Positions 8,289 to 16,756 of a stretch of 64,000 bases of DNA are shown here, in pieces. The stretch is taken from positions 124,001 through 188,000 of the forward strand of contig NZ_CP015961.1 of NCBI RefSeq assembly GCF_001659785.1. The letters run 5' to 3'. The notes under the pieces are model-generated. The model saw nothing but the letters and a program-made list of their open reading frames with translations, made no database searches and had not been told where the DNA came from. The first letter of the stretch is position 1. Every line of letters begins with the position of its first letter. A program made the position numbers and the translations under genes. This DNA is from Dietzia timorensis. Its GTDB lineage: Bacteria > Actinomycetota > Actinomycetes > Mycobacteriales > Mycobacteriaceae.

Positions 8289-10438
8289 TGCCAGGCCGTT
8301 CGTTACGCCTTGACTCCGTGACGGTAGAAGGGGCCAGCTCCGCCGGCAGCGGTAACGCACGTCCCGGCGCCACATCCGGTCCGGCTCCGCTCGCGCTGTA
8401 TGAGACCTCGGTGCGCCATTCGCGCAGCGGCCCGATTCGGCACGACGTGTATGCCCGGTCGTACTGGTGGCTCGTCGACGTGGACCAGCTGCAGGTCGAC
8501 GGGCGCGGAGTTGCAGGGTTGCCCGGATTTCCCGCCTGGACGACGCGGCTGGCGAGCATCCGCCCGGCCGATCTCGACATCGGTAGTGTGCCGTCCTTCG
8601 GGGCCGCCCTGCGCCGAAAGGTCGCCGAACTCGCCGCCCGCGAAAATTCGCAGTGGGACCGCACCCTCGACGTCGAAGGCCCGGCGCTGCTCGCCTGCAC
8701 CGGCCGTGTCGCCGGAGCCGGCTTCGATCCGCTGTCGGTGGTGTGGCTGCATTCCGCGTCGGGGGAGCCGGTCGCGGTGCTCGCCGTCGTCCGCAATACC
8801 TACGGCGGGCTCCACCACTACCTGCTGCGGCCGGACGCCCGCGGGCGGGCCGAGGTACCGAAGAGCTTTATGGTGTCTCCGTTCCATGACGGCGAAGGCC
8901 GATACGTTCTCGACGTCCCGCCCCCGGGCGACGAGCTGTACGTGGGCATTCGCCTGGAGCGCGAGGGCGAGCCGGATTTTCTCGCATCGGTCTCCGGAAC
9001 GAAGCAAGCGGCCACGCCCAAGACATTGATCGGGTTGGCGCTCCGTCGCCCGATCGAACCGGTCGCGGTGTCGGCGAAGATCCGCGCTCACGGTGTCTAC
9101 TTGTGGGCGCGAGGCCTCCGAGTCCATCCCGTTCCCGAGTCCGATACCTCCGCGGGGCGAGAAGCCCCGGGTGTGCCTCCCGCGCCCCGCGGGCCGGTGA
9201 CCGCGATGTTCGCGCTCGGCACGAGGTGGATCCTCGCGGCGGTGGCCGGGGGAATGTCGGTACGAATCGAGTACCCCGACGGCAGGGTTCTGGGAGCGGG
9301 CCGGCACTCACCGAACGCTCCTCGCATGATCATCCATCGCCCGAGCGAATTCCATTCCCGAGTCGGTCGCTACGCATCCATCGGCCTCGGCGAATCATAT
9401 ATGGCCGGCGAGTGGACGTCCCCGGATATGCCCGCGCTGCTCGCCGAGTTCGCCGATCGCCAGGCGACCCTCGTGCCTCGCCCACTACGGATGTTGCGCG
9501 GACTCTACATCCCGCGCCCGCCGCAGGCGACCGGCGGAGACAAGGCGAACGCCCGGCGCAACATCTCCTCTCATTACGATCTGTCCAACGCCTTCTTCGC
9601 CCTGTTCCTCGACGAGACGATGACCTATTCGTCGGCGTTATTTCCCGCCGTTCCCAGGCGCCGCGGACGGCTCGGCGAGGACGGCGGTCCGACGTCACAC
9701 GAGGTAGGTACACCCACCTTTGCCGAGCTCGCCCCCGCCCAGGAGGCCAAGATCGATGCGCTTCTCGACGCGGCGGGGGTGCGTGCGGGCACCAGGCTGC
9801 TCGAGATCGGAACCGGGTGGGGCGAGCTGTGCCTGCGCGCGGCCCGCCGCGGGGCGCAGGTCGTGTCGGTCACGCTGTCCGAGGCGCAACGCGAACTCGC
9901 GCAACGGCGGGCCGACGACGCTGGTCTGGGCGAGAACGTCGCGGTGCAACTGTGCGACTACCGCGATGTCGAAGGCGAGTTCGACGCGGTGATCAGCGTG
10001 GAGATGATCGAGGCCGTGGGCCTGGAATACCTGGGCGAATATTTCGCGGCCATCGATCGCGTGCTCGCGCCCGGCGGAAAGGCCGCGCTGCAGGCCATTC
10101 TCATGGACGACGAGCGCGTGCGCACCACGCGCAACAACTACACGTGGATGCACAAATACATTTTCCCCGGCGGGCGGATTCCGTCCATCGAGGCGATCGA
10201 GGGTGCGCTGAACCAAACGCGGCTACGGCTGGGCGCGCGGACTCACTTCGGCATCCACTACGCCGAAACCCTGCGGCTGTGGGAGGACCGCTTCACCGCC
10301 CGCGCCGGCGAGGTTCGTGCGCTCGGCTTCGACGACACATTCGTCCGCATGTGGCGGTTCTACCTGCAGTATTGCGAAGCGGGATTCCGGTCGGGATACC
10401 TCGATGTCGCGCAGCTCGTCGTGGAGCGAGACCGGTGA
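8288..10438 (+). CDS. DUF1365 - cyclopropane-fatty-acid-synthase-like fusion protein
   Basis: A 716-residue protein made of two units that are usually separate genes. Residues ~30-265 match DUF1365 (LYETSVRHSRSGPIRHD, SYWWLVDVDQL, VVWLHSASGEPVAVLAVVRN, SFMVSPFHDGEG). Residues ~305-716 match the SAM-dependent CFA/mycolic-acid cyclopropane synthase family: NISSHYDLSNAFFALFLD, SAM motif LLEIGTGWGE near residue 507, and SVEMIEAVG. The methyltransferase half should modify unsaturated phospholipid acyl chains; DUF1365 relatives are linked to oxygen insertion in furan fatty acids. The start ATG overlaps the flavoprotein stop; a GTG 9 nt upstream is less likely. Confidence 0.87.
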   Translation: MPGRSLRLDSVTVEGASSAGSGNARPGATSGPAPLALYETSVRHSRSGPIRHDVYARSYWWLVDVDQLQVDGRGVAGLPGFPAWTTRLASIRPADLDIGSVPSFGAALRRKVAELAARENSQWDRTLDVEGPALLACTGRVAGAGFDPLSVVWLHSASGEPVAVLAVVRNTYGGLHHYLLRPDARGRAEVPKSFMVSPFHDGEGRYVLDVPPPGDELYVGIRLEREGEPDFLASVSGTKQAATPKTLIGLALRRPIEPVAVSAKIRAHGVYLWARGLRVHPVPESDTSAGREAPGVPPAPRGPVTAMFALGTRWILAAVAGGMSVRIEYPDGRVLGAGRHSPNAPRMIIHRPSEFHSRVGRYASIGLGESYMAGEWTSPDMPALLAEFADRQATLVPRPLRMLRGLYIPRPPQATGGDKANARRNISSHYDLSNAFFALFLDETMTYSSALFPAVPRRRGRLGEDGGPTSHEVGTPTFAELAPAQEAKIDALLDAAGVRAGTRLLEIGTGWGELCLRAARRGAQVVSVTLSEAQRELAQRRADDAGLGENVAVQLCDYRDVEGEFDAVISVEMIEAVGLEYLGEYFAAIDRVLAPGGKAALQAILMDDERVRTTRNNYTWMHKYIFPGGRIPSIEAIEGALNQTRLRLGARTHFGIHYAETLRLWEDRFTARAGEVRALGFDDTFVRMWRFYLQYCEAGFRSGYLDVAQLVVERDR

Positions 10439-11709
10439 GCGCGGGCGAGCCCGTCGCCGGGGCGATCGTCCGCGCGATCGGTCCGCTGATCGGCGGCGAC
10501 CTTCCGGTGCGGTTGGAATGTTGGGACGGCTCGGTGGCCGGACCGGCCGACGCTCCCCGTGTCCGCCTCACGTCGCCGGACGCCCTGCGCCGGCAACTGT
10601 GGGCCCCGGGCGAATTGGGCGCCGCCCAGGCCTATGTCGCCGGCGAGATCGACGTGCCCGGTGACCTCGCCGAAGGCATGAACCACCTGTGGTCCGTGAT
10701 CCGCTCGCGCGCGCTGGCCGGGACGCGGCCGGGGCCGAAGGCGGTGGCCCGCCTCGCGCGGCTCGCGGTCGCCCTCGGTGCGGTTGGCCCGCCCCCGCCG
10801 CGCCCGGCCACGCAGTCCAACGTTCGTGGCCGGCTGCATTCGCTGCGGCGGGACCGGGACGTGATCAGCCACCACTACGATCTGCCCACCGACTTCTACG
10901 CCCAGATTCTCGACCCGTCGATGGCCTACTCGTGTGGCTGGTTTCCCGCAGGCCCGCCCGAGCCGGAGGCGAATCCGGACGACACCCTGGCGACCGCGCA
11001 GCACGCGAAGTTCGAGCTGGTCTGTGAGGAATTGCGGCTGGGGTCCGGCGATCGGCTGCTCGATATCGGCTGCGGCTGGGGGTCGATGGCGATCCACGCC
11101 GCAGCCACCCGCGGCGTGCACGTCACGGCGGTGACGATCTCCCGCGAGCAGCAACGCTTCGCCCGCGATCGCGCCGTCGCAGAGGGCGTAGGCGATCTCG
11201 TCGACGTCCGCCTGCAGGACTACCGCGAACTCTCAGCGCGCGATGATTCCTGGGATGCCGTGGTGTCGCTGGAAATGGGTGAGCACGTCGGGGACTCCCG
11301 GTACCCCGAGTACGCGCGGGTACTCCACCGCTGCGTTCGCCCGGGAGGCCGGGTGCTCGTGCAACAGATGTCCCGCTCCGGTCGCCACCCGGGCGGCGGC
11401 CCGTTCATCGAGTCGTTTATCGCGCCGGACATGTCGATGCGTCCGCCCGGCGTCACTCTCGATCTGCTCACCGCCCCCGGGCTCGAACTGATCGGGGCGC
11501 GCGCGATGCGCGAACACTACGCGTGGACCGCCGAGCAATGGCGCCGCCGGTTCCTCGCGCACCGCGAGCGAATCGTCGAGGGCTGGGGCGAGGAGACCGC
11601 GCGGGTCTGGGATCTATACCTCACGGGAGGCACCCGCTCCTTCGCCGAAGGGCGCATGGGTGTGGAGCAATTCGTCCTGCGCCGACCGGAAGGGACGTAT
11701 GCCCTATGA
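10435..11709 (+). CDS. cyclopropane-fatty-acyl-phospholipid synthase-like methyltransferase
   Basis: A 424-residue second member of the CFA synthase family, starting GTG 10435 inside the previous stop (GTGA overlap). The N-terminal ~120 residues form the lipid-binding part; the catalytic part has SHHYDLPTDFYAQILDPSMA, SAM motif LLDIGCGWGSMAIHA near residue 209, SLEMGEHVG, and a C-terminal EHYAWTAEQWRRRF stretch. Such enzymes methylate cis double bonds of membrane phospholipid acyl chains to cyclopropane or methyl-branched products. Two methyltransferase modules in one operon suggest sequential or chain-specific methylation; which product each makes cannot be read from sequence. Confidence 0.9.
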   Translation: MSAGEPVAGAIVRAIGPLIGGDLPVRLECWDGSVAGPADAPRVRLTSPDALRRQLWAPGELGAAQAYVAGEIDVPGDLAEGMNHLWSVIRSRALAGTRPGPKAVARLARLAVALGAVGPPPPRPATQSNVRGRLHSLRRDRDVISHHYDLPTDFYAQILDPSMAYSCGWFPAGPPEPEANPDDTLATAQHAKFELVCEELRLGSGDRLLDIGCGWGSMAIHAAATRGVHVTAVTISREQQRFARDRAVAEGVGDLVDVRLQDYRELSARDDSWDAVVSLEMGEHVGDSRYPEYARVLHRCVRPGGRVLVQQMSRSGRHPGGGPFIESFIAPDMSMRPPGVTLDLLTAPGLELIGARAMREHYAWTAEQWRRRFLAHRERIVEGWGEETARVWDLYLTGGTRSFAEGRMGVEQFVLRRPEGTYAL

Positions 11710-12542
11710 CGTCGTACGCCACATTCGCCACGGCGTCGGCGATCTGTCTCGTGGCGTTGCTGCTGCTCCAGTTGGGCACGTACGTCGTGGGCCGCCGAAT
11801 CGGCAGATTCAACATCGTCGACGTCACCTGGGGCGCGGGATTTGCGGTCGTCGCGCTCGTGGTGGTCGCGCTGCGCGGTGCCGGTCTTGGGGGTGAGGTA
11901 GGTCTCGACTGGCATGTCCTCGCGATCGCCGCAGCCGCGATCGTCTGGGGCGCGCGGCTGTCGGTACACGTCGGCCACAAGACCGCCGGAAAGGGCGAGG
12001 ACCCCCGGTACGTGGAGATGCTCGAACGCAGCGGAGGGTACGACCCGCAGGGCAACCCCCGCGCGTCGGTGATTCTGCGGAAGGTTTTCGTCCTGCAGGG
12101 TGCGATCCAGTGGGTGGTGTCGCTACCGCTCCAGGCGCTCGTCGTCAGCGAGGCCCCGGCCGGCGCCTTCGCTGTTCTCGCCCTCGTGGGATTGGGCATC
12201 TGGCTTCTCGGTTTCGTATTCGAGGCCGTCGGCGACGCCCAGCTCGCGGCGTTCAAGAACGATCCGAACCGCGGACGAATCATGGCCCGTGGGCTGTGGT
12301 CGTGGACTCGGCACCCGAATTACTTCGGCGACGCCTGCGTGTGGTGGGGGATCTGGCTGGCCGCGTCCGCCGCGGGGCCGGCGGCATGGACCTTCGTCGC
12401 TCCCATGCTCATGACCTTCCTGCTCGTGTGGGGCTCGGGCGCGCGCTTGCTGGAAAAGACGATGTCGCAGCGGCCCGGTTGGGATGCCTACGCCCGGCGG
12501 GTGTCCTTTTTCCTCCCGCGTCCGCCGAAGCGCGAGGGCTGA
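11706..12542 (+). CDS. DUF1295 membrane protein (steroid 5-alpha-reductase-like)
   Basis: A 278-residue polytopic membrane protein of the DUF1295 group, related in fold to steroid 5-alpha reductases and isoprenylcysteine methyltransferases. There are about six hydrophobic helices, and the conserved C-terminal signature GLWSWTRHPNYFGDACVWWG is present. Start ATG 11706 overlaps the stop of the preceding methyltransferase. DUF1295 genes are often found with CFA-synthase/DUF1365 clusters, so it probably acts on a lipid double bond with NADPH; this role is inferred. It closes the operon. Confidence 0.87.
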   Translation: MTSYATFATASAICLVALLLLQLGTYVVGRRIGRFNIVDVTWGAGFAVVALVVVALRGAGLGGEVGLDWHVLAIAAAAIVWGARLSVHVGHKTAGKGEDPRYVEMLERSGGYDPQGNPRASVILRKVFVLQGAIQWVVSLPLQALVVSEAPAGAFAVLALVGLGIWLLGFVFEAVGDAQLAAFKNDPNRGRIMARGLWSWTRHPNYFGDACVWWGIWLAASAAGPAAWTFVAPMLMTFLLVWGSGARLLEKTMSQRPGWDAYARRVSFFLPRPPKREG

Positions 12543-12578
12543 GCTCCCGCGCGGCGCCCTACCGCGTTCCGGGGCGCC

Positions 12579-13181
12579 CTACCGTGTCGCGCGGCTGTCG
12601 TGTCCGCTGCCGCCGTCGTCTTCCCCTTCGTCTGCGTCGTCGTCATCGCCGTCGGACATGAGTACGCCGGTCGTGACGTAGAAGATCGGGACCAGGAGGA
12701 AGACGAGCCAGGCCTGCTCGACCCCGACGGCGCGCAGTCCGAAGAACGCGAGCAGCATGAGAATGGGGAAAATTCCCATGAGGATGGTGAGCACTTTGTT
12801 CCACGCGGTGCGAGCCTCGTTGTCGCCGGACCGCGCAGGCTCACCGCTGTTCTCGCTATCCACCGTTGCCGGTGCCCGGGAAGAGCGCTCCGCGCCGGAT
12901 GCGGCCTGCGACGTCAGGAATCCGTTGAGGGAACCGCCGGGCAGATCGAAGAACAGGGGCTGGAGCTCGGCAAGAGTCTTGGCCTGCCACACCGCTCCGG
13001 TGCGGTCTTCGAACTCCGACTGTTCGAGGCGGCCGGCGGCGAAGTGCTCGGCGAGATCGTCGGCCGCGTTCTGGCGCTCCTCGTGGCCGATGCGCACGCC
13101 ATCACCGGGGGCCGGTCCGTTCCTCGCAGAGGGGCCGTTTGTCTCAGGGGGGTCGTTCGCCTCGTGGCCTTCATTCGGCAT
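12579..13181 (-). CDS. DUF1707 domain membrane protein
   Basis: A ~200-residue protein. After a disordered Asn/Pro-rich N-terminus, residues ~28-85 match DUF1707 (VRIGHEERQNAADDLAEHFA, GRLEQSEFEDRTGAVWQAKT, LAELQPLFFDLPG), a short helical domain common in actinobacterial membrane proteins. Two adjacent hydrophobic helices follow (LTILMGIFPILMLLAFFGLR, AWLVFLLVPIFYVTTGVLM), then an Asp-rich tail. ATG 13181 is chosen; GTG 13187 is equally in frame. It is convergent with the lipid operon and divergent from the sulfur operon. Function unknown. Confidence 0.78.
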   Translation of the reverse strand: MPNEGHEANDPPETNGPSARNGPAPGDGVRIGHEERQNAADDLAEHFAAGRLEQSEFEDRTGAVWQAKTLAELQPLFFDLPGGSLNGFLTSQAASGAERSSRAPATVDSENSGEPARSGDNEARTAWNKVLTILMGIFPILMLLAFFGLRAVGVEQAWLVFLLVPIFYVTTGVLMSDGDDDDADEGEDDGGSGHDSRATR

Positions 13182-13302
13182 GTGCACAACGATAGTCGGA
13201 AAAGTCCGACGTCACGCGCGTTCTGGAGACAATCGAACCGGAGTGGGCCCGGTGCATGTAGGGGTGTCGCCGCGCCCCGGAGGCGTCTTCCCATCGACCA
13301 AG

Positions 13303-13318
13303 TAGACAGGTCTGTCTA
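13303..13318. promoter_or_regulatory. McbR-type operator (TAGAC-N6-GTCTA)
   Basis: The sequence TAGACAGGTCTGTCTA is a perfect match to the inverted repeat TAGAC-N6-GTCTA known as the binding site of McbR, the TetR-type repressor of methionine and cysteine genes in Corynebacterium glutamicum. It lies 132 bp upstream of the sulfite reductase start, so it should control the whole sulfur operon. A degenerate match (8 of 10 positions) occurs before cysK. Confidence 0.8.
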
Positions 13319-13449
13319 TCATGGATAATCTACTAGACGTCCCACGGGTCGGTTCGAGCGTGTGCTCTGACCGGTGACTGCACGAGGCCGCATCCATTCG
13401 GCGCCTGCCCGCGCCGCGGCCGGAAGCAACTAAAAGGAGTTCGCCCACC

Positions 13450-15141
13450 ATGACCGCCACTGATACCTCCCAGTCGCGCAAGCGCCCTGCCCGCGCTCCC
13501 AAGCCGCAGGGGCAGTGGAAGGTCGACGGCAAGGATCCGCTCAACCCGAACGAGGTATTCAAGAAGGAAGACGACGCGCTCAACGTGCGCGATCGCATCC
13601 TCGAGAAGTACTCCAAGGAGGGCTTCGACTCGATCCCGCCGACGGACCTCACGGGCCGGTTCCGCTGGATGGGCCTGTACACCCAGCGCAAGCAGGGCCT
13701 CGGTGGGCGAGCCACCTCGGATCTCTCCGATGAGGAACTCTCGGACGAATACTTCATGATGCGCGTCCGCGTCGACGGTAAGGAGGTCTCCACCGACGCG
13801 CTGCGCGTACTCGGCGGAATCTCCAACGACTTCGCCCGCGGTTCGGCGGATATCACCGACCGGCAGAACATCCAGTACCACTGGGTCGATATCAAGAACG
13901 TGCCCGAAATCTGGCAGCGCCTCGAGTCCGTCGGTTTCGAGACGATGGAGGCGTGCGGCGACTGCCCCCGCGCGTTCCTCAATAGCCCGGTCGCCGGTGT
14001 GGCGGCGGACGAGATCATCGATCCGACCCCATACCTGCAGCAGATGCACGACCGCATCATCGGTAACCCGGAGTTCTCGAACCTGCCGCGCAAGTTCAAG
14101 ACCGCCGCCACGGGGCACCCGAGCCTCGACGTTGTGCACGAGATCAACGACGTGTCCTTCGTGGGCGTCGAGCACCCGGAGCTCGGCGCCGGCTTCGACC
14201 TGTGGGTCGGTGGCGGTTTGTCGACGGTTCCGCACTTCGCCAAGCGTCTCGGCGTGTTCGTCCCGCCCGAGCGCGCCGCTGATGTCTATGAGGGCGTCGT
14301 CTCGATCTTCCGCGATTACGGCTATCGCCGGCTGCGCAACAAGGCCCGCCTCAAGTTCCTCGTCAAGGACTGGGGCGCAGAGAAGTTCCGCGAGGTCCTC
14401 GAAACCGAGTACCTCGATTCGCCGCTTCCCGATGGCCCGGCGCCGGAATACTCGGGGCAGCGCGGAGACCACTCGGGCGTCCACGACCAGAAGGACGGCC
14501 GCAAGTACGTGGGCGCCACCGCGGTGGTCGGGCGCATCTCGGGCGACATCTTGAACCAGGTCGCGGACCTCGCCGAGGCCGCCGGTTCGAAGCGCGTGAA
14601 GTTCACCCCCCACCAGAAAATCGTGTTCCTCGACGTCATCCCCGAAAAGGTGGACGAGCTGGTCGAGGGGCTTTACGCCCTGGGAATCCAGGTCTACCCG
14701 GGCCCGTTCACGCGGGTGGGCATGGCGTGCACGGGAATCGAATACTGCAAGCTGTCGTTTGTAGAGACGAAGGAGAAAGCACGCACGGTGCTCTCCGAGC
14801 TCGACCAGCGGTTCGCAGGGGAGACCATCGACCCGCCGATCTCGGTGCACCTCAACGGCTGCCCGAACTCGTGCGCCCGCATCCAGACCGCGGACATCGG
14901 GCTCAAGGGCCAGCTCATCGAGGGCGACACCCCCGGCTTCCAGGTGCACCTCGGCGGCAGCCTCGCCGGTGCGGAGGTTGCCGAGGGCGAGCTCGGCCAG
15001 TCCGTGCGTGGGTTCAAGGTCTCATCGGACGACCTCACCGATTACCTCGAGGGGCTCGTCCGCAACTTCCTTGCGGACCGCGGCGAAGGCGAAACCTTCG
15101 CGGAGTGGAGCCGCAGGGCGGAGGAGGAAAAGCTCAAGTGA
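13450..15141 (+). CDS. sirA: ferredoxin-dependent sulfite reductase (NirA/SirA family)
   Basis: A 563-residue siroheme and 4Fe-4S enzyme reducing sulfite to sulfide with ferredoxin electrons; the family also includes assimilatory nitrite reductases. The four cluster cysteines are visible as C427-x5-C433 (MACTGIEYCKLSF) and C471-x3-C475 (CPNSC). The length and the two-fold ferredoxin-half-domain repeat fit the mycobacterial NirA type. Sulfite rather than nitrite is favoured because cysH follows directly and a McbR operator precedes it. The ribosome site AAAGGAG lies before ATG 13450. The stop overlaps the GTG of cysH. Confidence 0.93.
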   Translation: MTATDTSQSRKRPARAPKPQGQWKVDGKDPLNPNEVFKKEDDALNVRDRILEKYSKEGFDSIPPTDLTGRFRWMGLYTQRKQGLGGRATSDLSDEELSDEYFMMRVRVDGKEVSTDALRVLGGISNDFARGSADITDRQNIQYHWVDIKNVPEIWQRLESVGFETMEACGDCPRAFLNSPVAGVAADEIIDPTPYLQQMHDRIIGNPEFSNLPRKFKTAATGHPSLDVVHEINDVSFVGVEHPELGAGFDLWVGGGLSTVPHFAKRLGVFVPPERAADVYEGVVSIFRDYGYRRLRNKARLKFLVKDWGAEKFREVLETEYLDSPLPDGPAPEYSGQRGDHSGVHDQKDGRKYVGATAVVGRISGDILNQVADLAEAAGSKRVKFTPHQKIVFLDVIPEKVDELVEGLYALGIQVYPGPFTRVGMACTGIEYCKLSFVETKEKARTVLSELDQRFAGETIDPPISVHLNGCPNSCARIQTADIGLKGQLIEGDTPGFQVHLGGSLAGAEVAEGELGQSVRGFKVSSDDLTDYLEGLVRNFLADRGEGETFAEWSRRAEEEKLK

Positions 15142-15983
15142 GTCTCAACATTCCCGGCCTCGCCGGCTCGCTCATCTCGGTAAGCGAGGAGAAGGCCGAC
15201 CCCTCGGACATCGACTACGTTGCCCGCGACTCCCGGCTGCACCCGGACCCGAGCCTGATCCCCGACCCGGCGGACCTCGGCCCCGGCCGCGTGCGCAGCG
15301 AGGCGGAACTCAAGGAGATCGCGGAGGTCGCAGCCGAGGCGCTCGCCGATGCGAGCACCGACGAGATCCTCGCGTGGGCCGCCGAGACGTTCGGCAACCG
15401 CCTGGCCGTGGCCTGCTCGATGGCCAACACCGTCGGGCCCGAGTACACCGCGCGTTTCCAGCCGGGCGTGGACGTGCTGTTCCTCGAGACCGGCTACCAC
15501 TTCGCCGAGACCCTCGAGGTGCGCGACCAGCTCGCAGCGAAGGGCACCGTCAACGTCATCGACGTGCGCGCGAGGGAGACCGTCGCCCAGCACGAGGCGA
15601 ACTTCGCTGGCAAGCCCTACGAGATCGACACGACCGCGTGCTGCGGAGCCCGCAAGGTCGCCCCGCTCAACGCCGCGCTCGACGGCTACGAGGCCTGGGT
15701 CACCGGCATGCGCCGCTCCGACTCCGCCGGCCGTGCCGACACCCCGGTCGTGCAGTGGGACCGCTCGCACAAGATGGTCAAGGTCAACGCGTTCGCGAAC
15801 TGGACGCTGCCGGAGATCGAGCGCTGGGCCGCGCTCAACGAGGCGCTCATCAACCCGCTGCACTACGACGGTTTCCCATCGATCGGCTGCGGGCCCTGCA
15901 CGCGCCGCGTCGCCCCGGGCGAGGACGCGCGCGCCGGTCGCTGGGCCGGGTCGGGCAAGACCGAGTGCGGTATCCACCTATGA
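15138..15983 (+). CDS. cysH: phosphoadenylyl-/adenylyl-sulfate reductase
   Basis: A 281-residue assimilatory reductase that turns activated sulfate (APS or PAPS) into sulfite. The PP-loop-type region has AVACSMANTVG, and the cysteine pairs C168-C169 and C251-x2-C254 show that it carries a 4Fe-4S cluster, which points to the APS-reducing class as in mycobacteria. The catalytic C-terminal ECGIHL (Cys277) is intact. Start GTG 15138 lies inside the preceding stop. The product feeds sulfite to the reductase upstream. The sulfate adenylyltransferase genes are not in this window. Confidence 0.94.
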   Translation: MSLNIPGLAGSLISVSEEKADPSDIDYVARDSRLHPDPSLIPDPADLGPGRVRSEAELKEIAEVAAEALADASTDEILAWAAETFGNRLAVACSMANTVGPEYTARFQPGVDVLFLETGYHFAETLEVRDQLAAKGTVNVIDVRARETVAQHEANFAGKPYEIDTTACCGARKVAPLNAALDGYEAWVTGMRRSDSAGRADTPVVQWDRSHKMVKVNAFANWTLPEIERWAALNEALINPLHYDGFPSIGCGPCTRRVAPGEDARAGRWAGSGKTECGIHL

Positions 15984-16588
15984 CCCTGGCCCCCTACGCC
16001 CCGGCCGCACCGCTGGCACCGTCGGATCTTGCGGGCTCGCCTGCACACCTCCCCGCGGGCGCCGTCTCCCCAGGTATGACGTCGGACGTAGCGCCTACCC
16101 AGGCCGACTCGTTCCCGTTGGCCCTTCTCCTGGAGGACAAACTGGTGGTGCTCGTCGGCGGAGGCGCGGTGGCCGCGCGACGGGCCGCCGCATTCGCCGG
16201 TGCCGGCGCGCGCCTGCGCATCGTCGCGCCGACGCTGCACCCGTCGATCGCCGAGCTCCTCGGGCCGCAGGACGAGTGGGTCCAGCGCGAGTTCATCCTC
16301 GGTGACCTCACCGACGCGTGGCTCGCGCACACCGCGACCGGGGACCCGGCCGTCGACGCCGAGGTCGCTCGCGAGGCCGAGTGGCGCCACATCTTCTGCA
16401 TCAATGCGGGCAACCGAGACGCCGGCACCGCCGCCGTTCCGGCCCGCGCCACCGCGCACACGCCCACCGGTCGCGTGCAGGTCGCCGTCGATTCCGGCGA
16501 CCCGCGCCGCTCGGTCGCCGTCGCGCGGCACATGCAGGACGAACTCGAATCCGGCCGCGCCCCGCTGCACCCGCGCCGCCGCAGGTGA
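15980..16588 (+). CDS. precorrin-2 dehydrogenase/sirohydrochlorin ferrochelatase-like (CysG N-terminal/Met8 type)
   Basis: A 202-residue protein whose middle matches the NAD-binding Met8/CysG-N domain: FPLALLLEDKLVVLVGGGAV followed by AARRAAAFAGAGARLRIVAP, then VQREFILGDL and the late segment GRVQVAVDSGDPRRSVAVAR. The enzyme oxidises precorrin-2 to sirohydrochlorin during siroheme synthesis. It lacks the uroporphyrinogen methyltransferase half of full CysG. ATG 15980 overlaps the cysH stop; an internal ATG at 16076 would remove a disordered Pro/Ala-rich leader of 32 residues. It supplies cofactor to the sulfite reductase in the same operon. Confidence 0.8.
   Translation: MTLAPYAPAAPLAPSDLAGSPAHLPAGAVSPGMTSDVAPTQADSFPLALLLEDKLVVLVGGGAVAARRAAAFAGAGARLRIVAPTLHPSIAELLGPQDEWVQREFILGDLTDAWLAHTATGDPAVDAEVAREAEWRHIFCINAGNRDAGTAAVPARATAHTPTGRVQVAVDSGDPRRSVAVARHMQDELESGRAPLHPRRRR
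16075..16088 (+). repeat. TATGACGTCGG motif, site 1
   Basis: TATGACGTCGGACG. The 11-mer TATGACGTCGG occurs four times in the window (also 34316, 46433 and, inverted, 56281). This copy is inside the 5' part of the precorrin-2 dehydrogenase-like gene and coincides with its possible internal ATG start. Confidence 0.7.
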
Positions 16589-16692
16589 CCATTCCCTGCG
16601 CCGCCGCGCATACACACGGGCCGGGCGGGTATGCGCCGCGTAGCTGGGGGCCACGAGAGCTTGGGCGGGATGACCGTTGCCCTGGCGGCTCG

Positions 16693-16756
16693 AAACACCG
16701 CGTGCGGCCGGTTTCACTCACGCCAGCCGCAGTGTTTGAGGCGAGTCGCGGTGTTT
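16693..16756 (+). repeat. 64-nt palindromic repeat containing a likely start codon
   Basis: The element begins AAACACCGCG and ends CGCGGTGTTT (perfect 10-bp terminal inverted repeat). It shares the left end AAACACCGCG, then GCGGCCGG and GCCAGCCGCAGTG, with the 62-bp repeats at 1230 and 2417, though its right half differs. It occupies the gap between the precorrin-2 dehydrogenase-like gene and the chelatase, and its right end supplies the GTG at 16751. Confidence 0.8.

Noticed and set aside
9103-10434. Upstream extension of the second methyltransferase frame
   Set aside because: It overlaps the DUF1365-methyltransferase fusion in another frame; the GTGA overlap at 10435 gives the family start.
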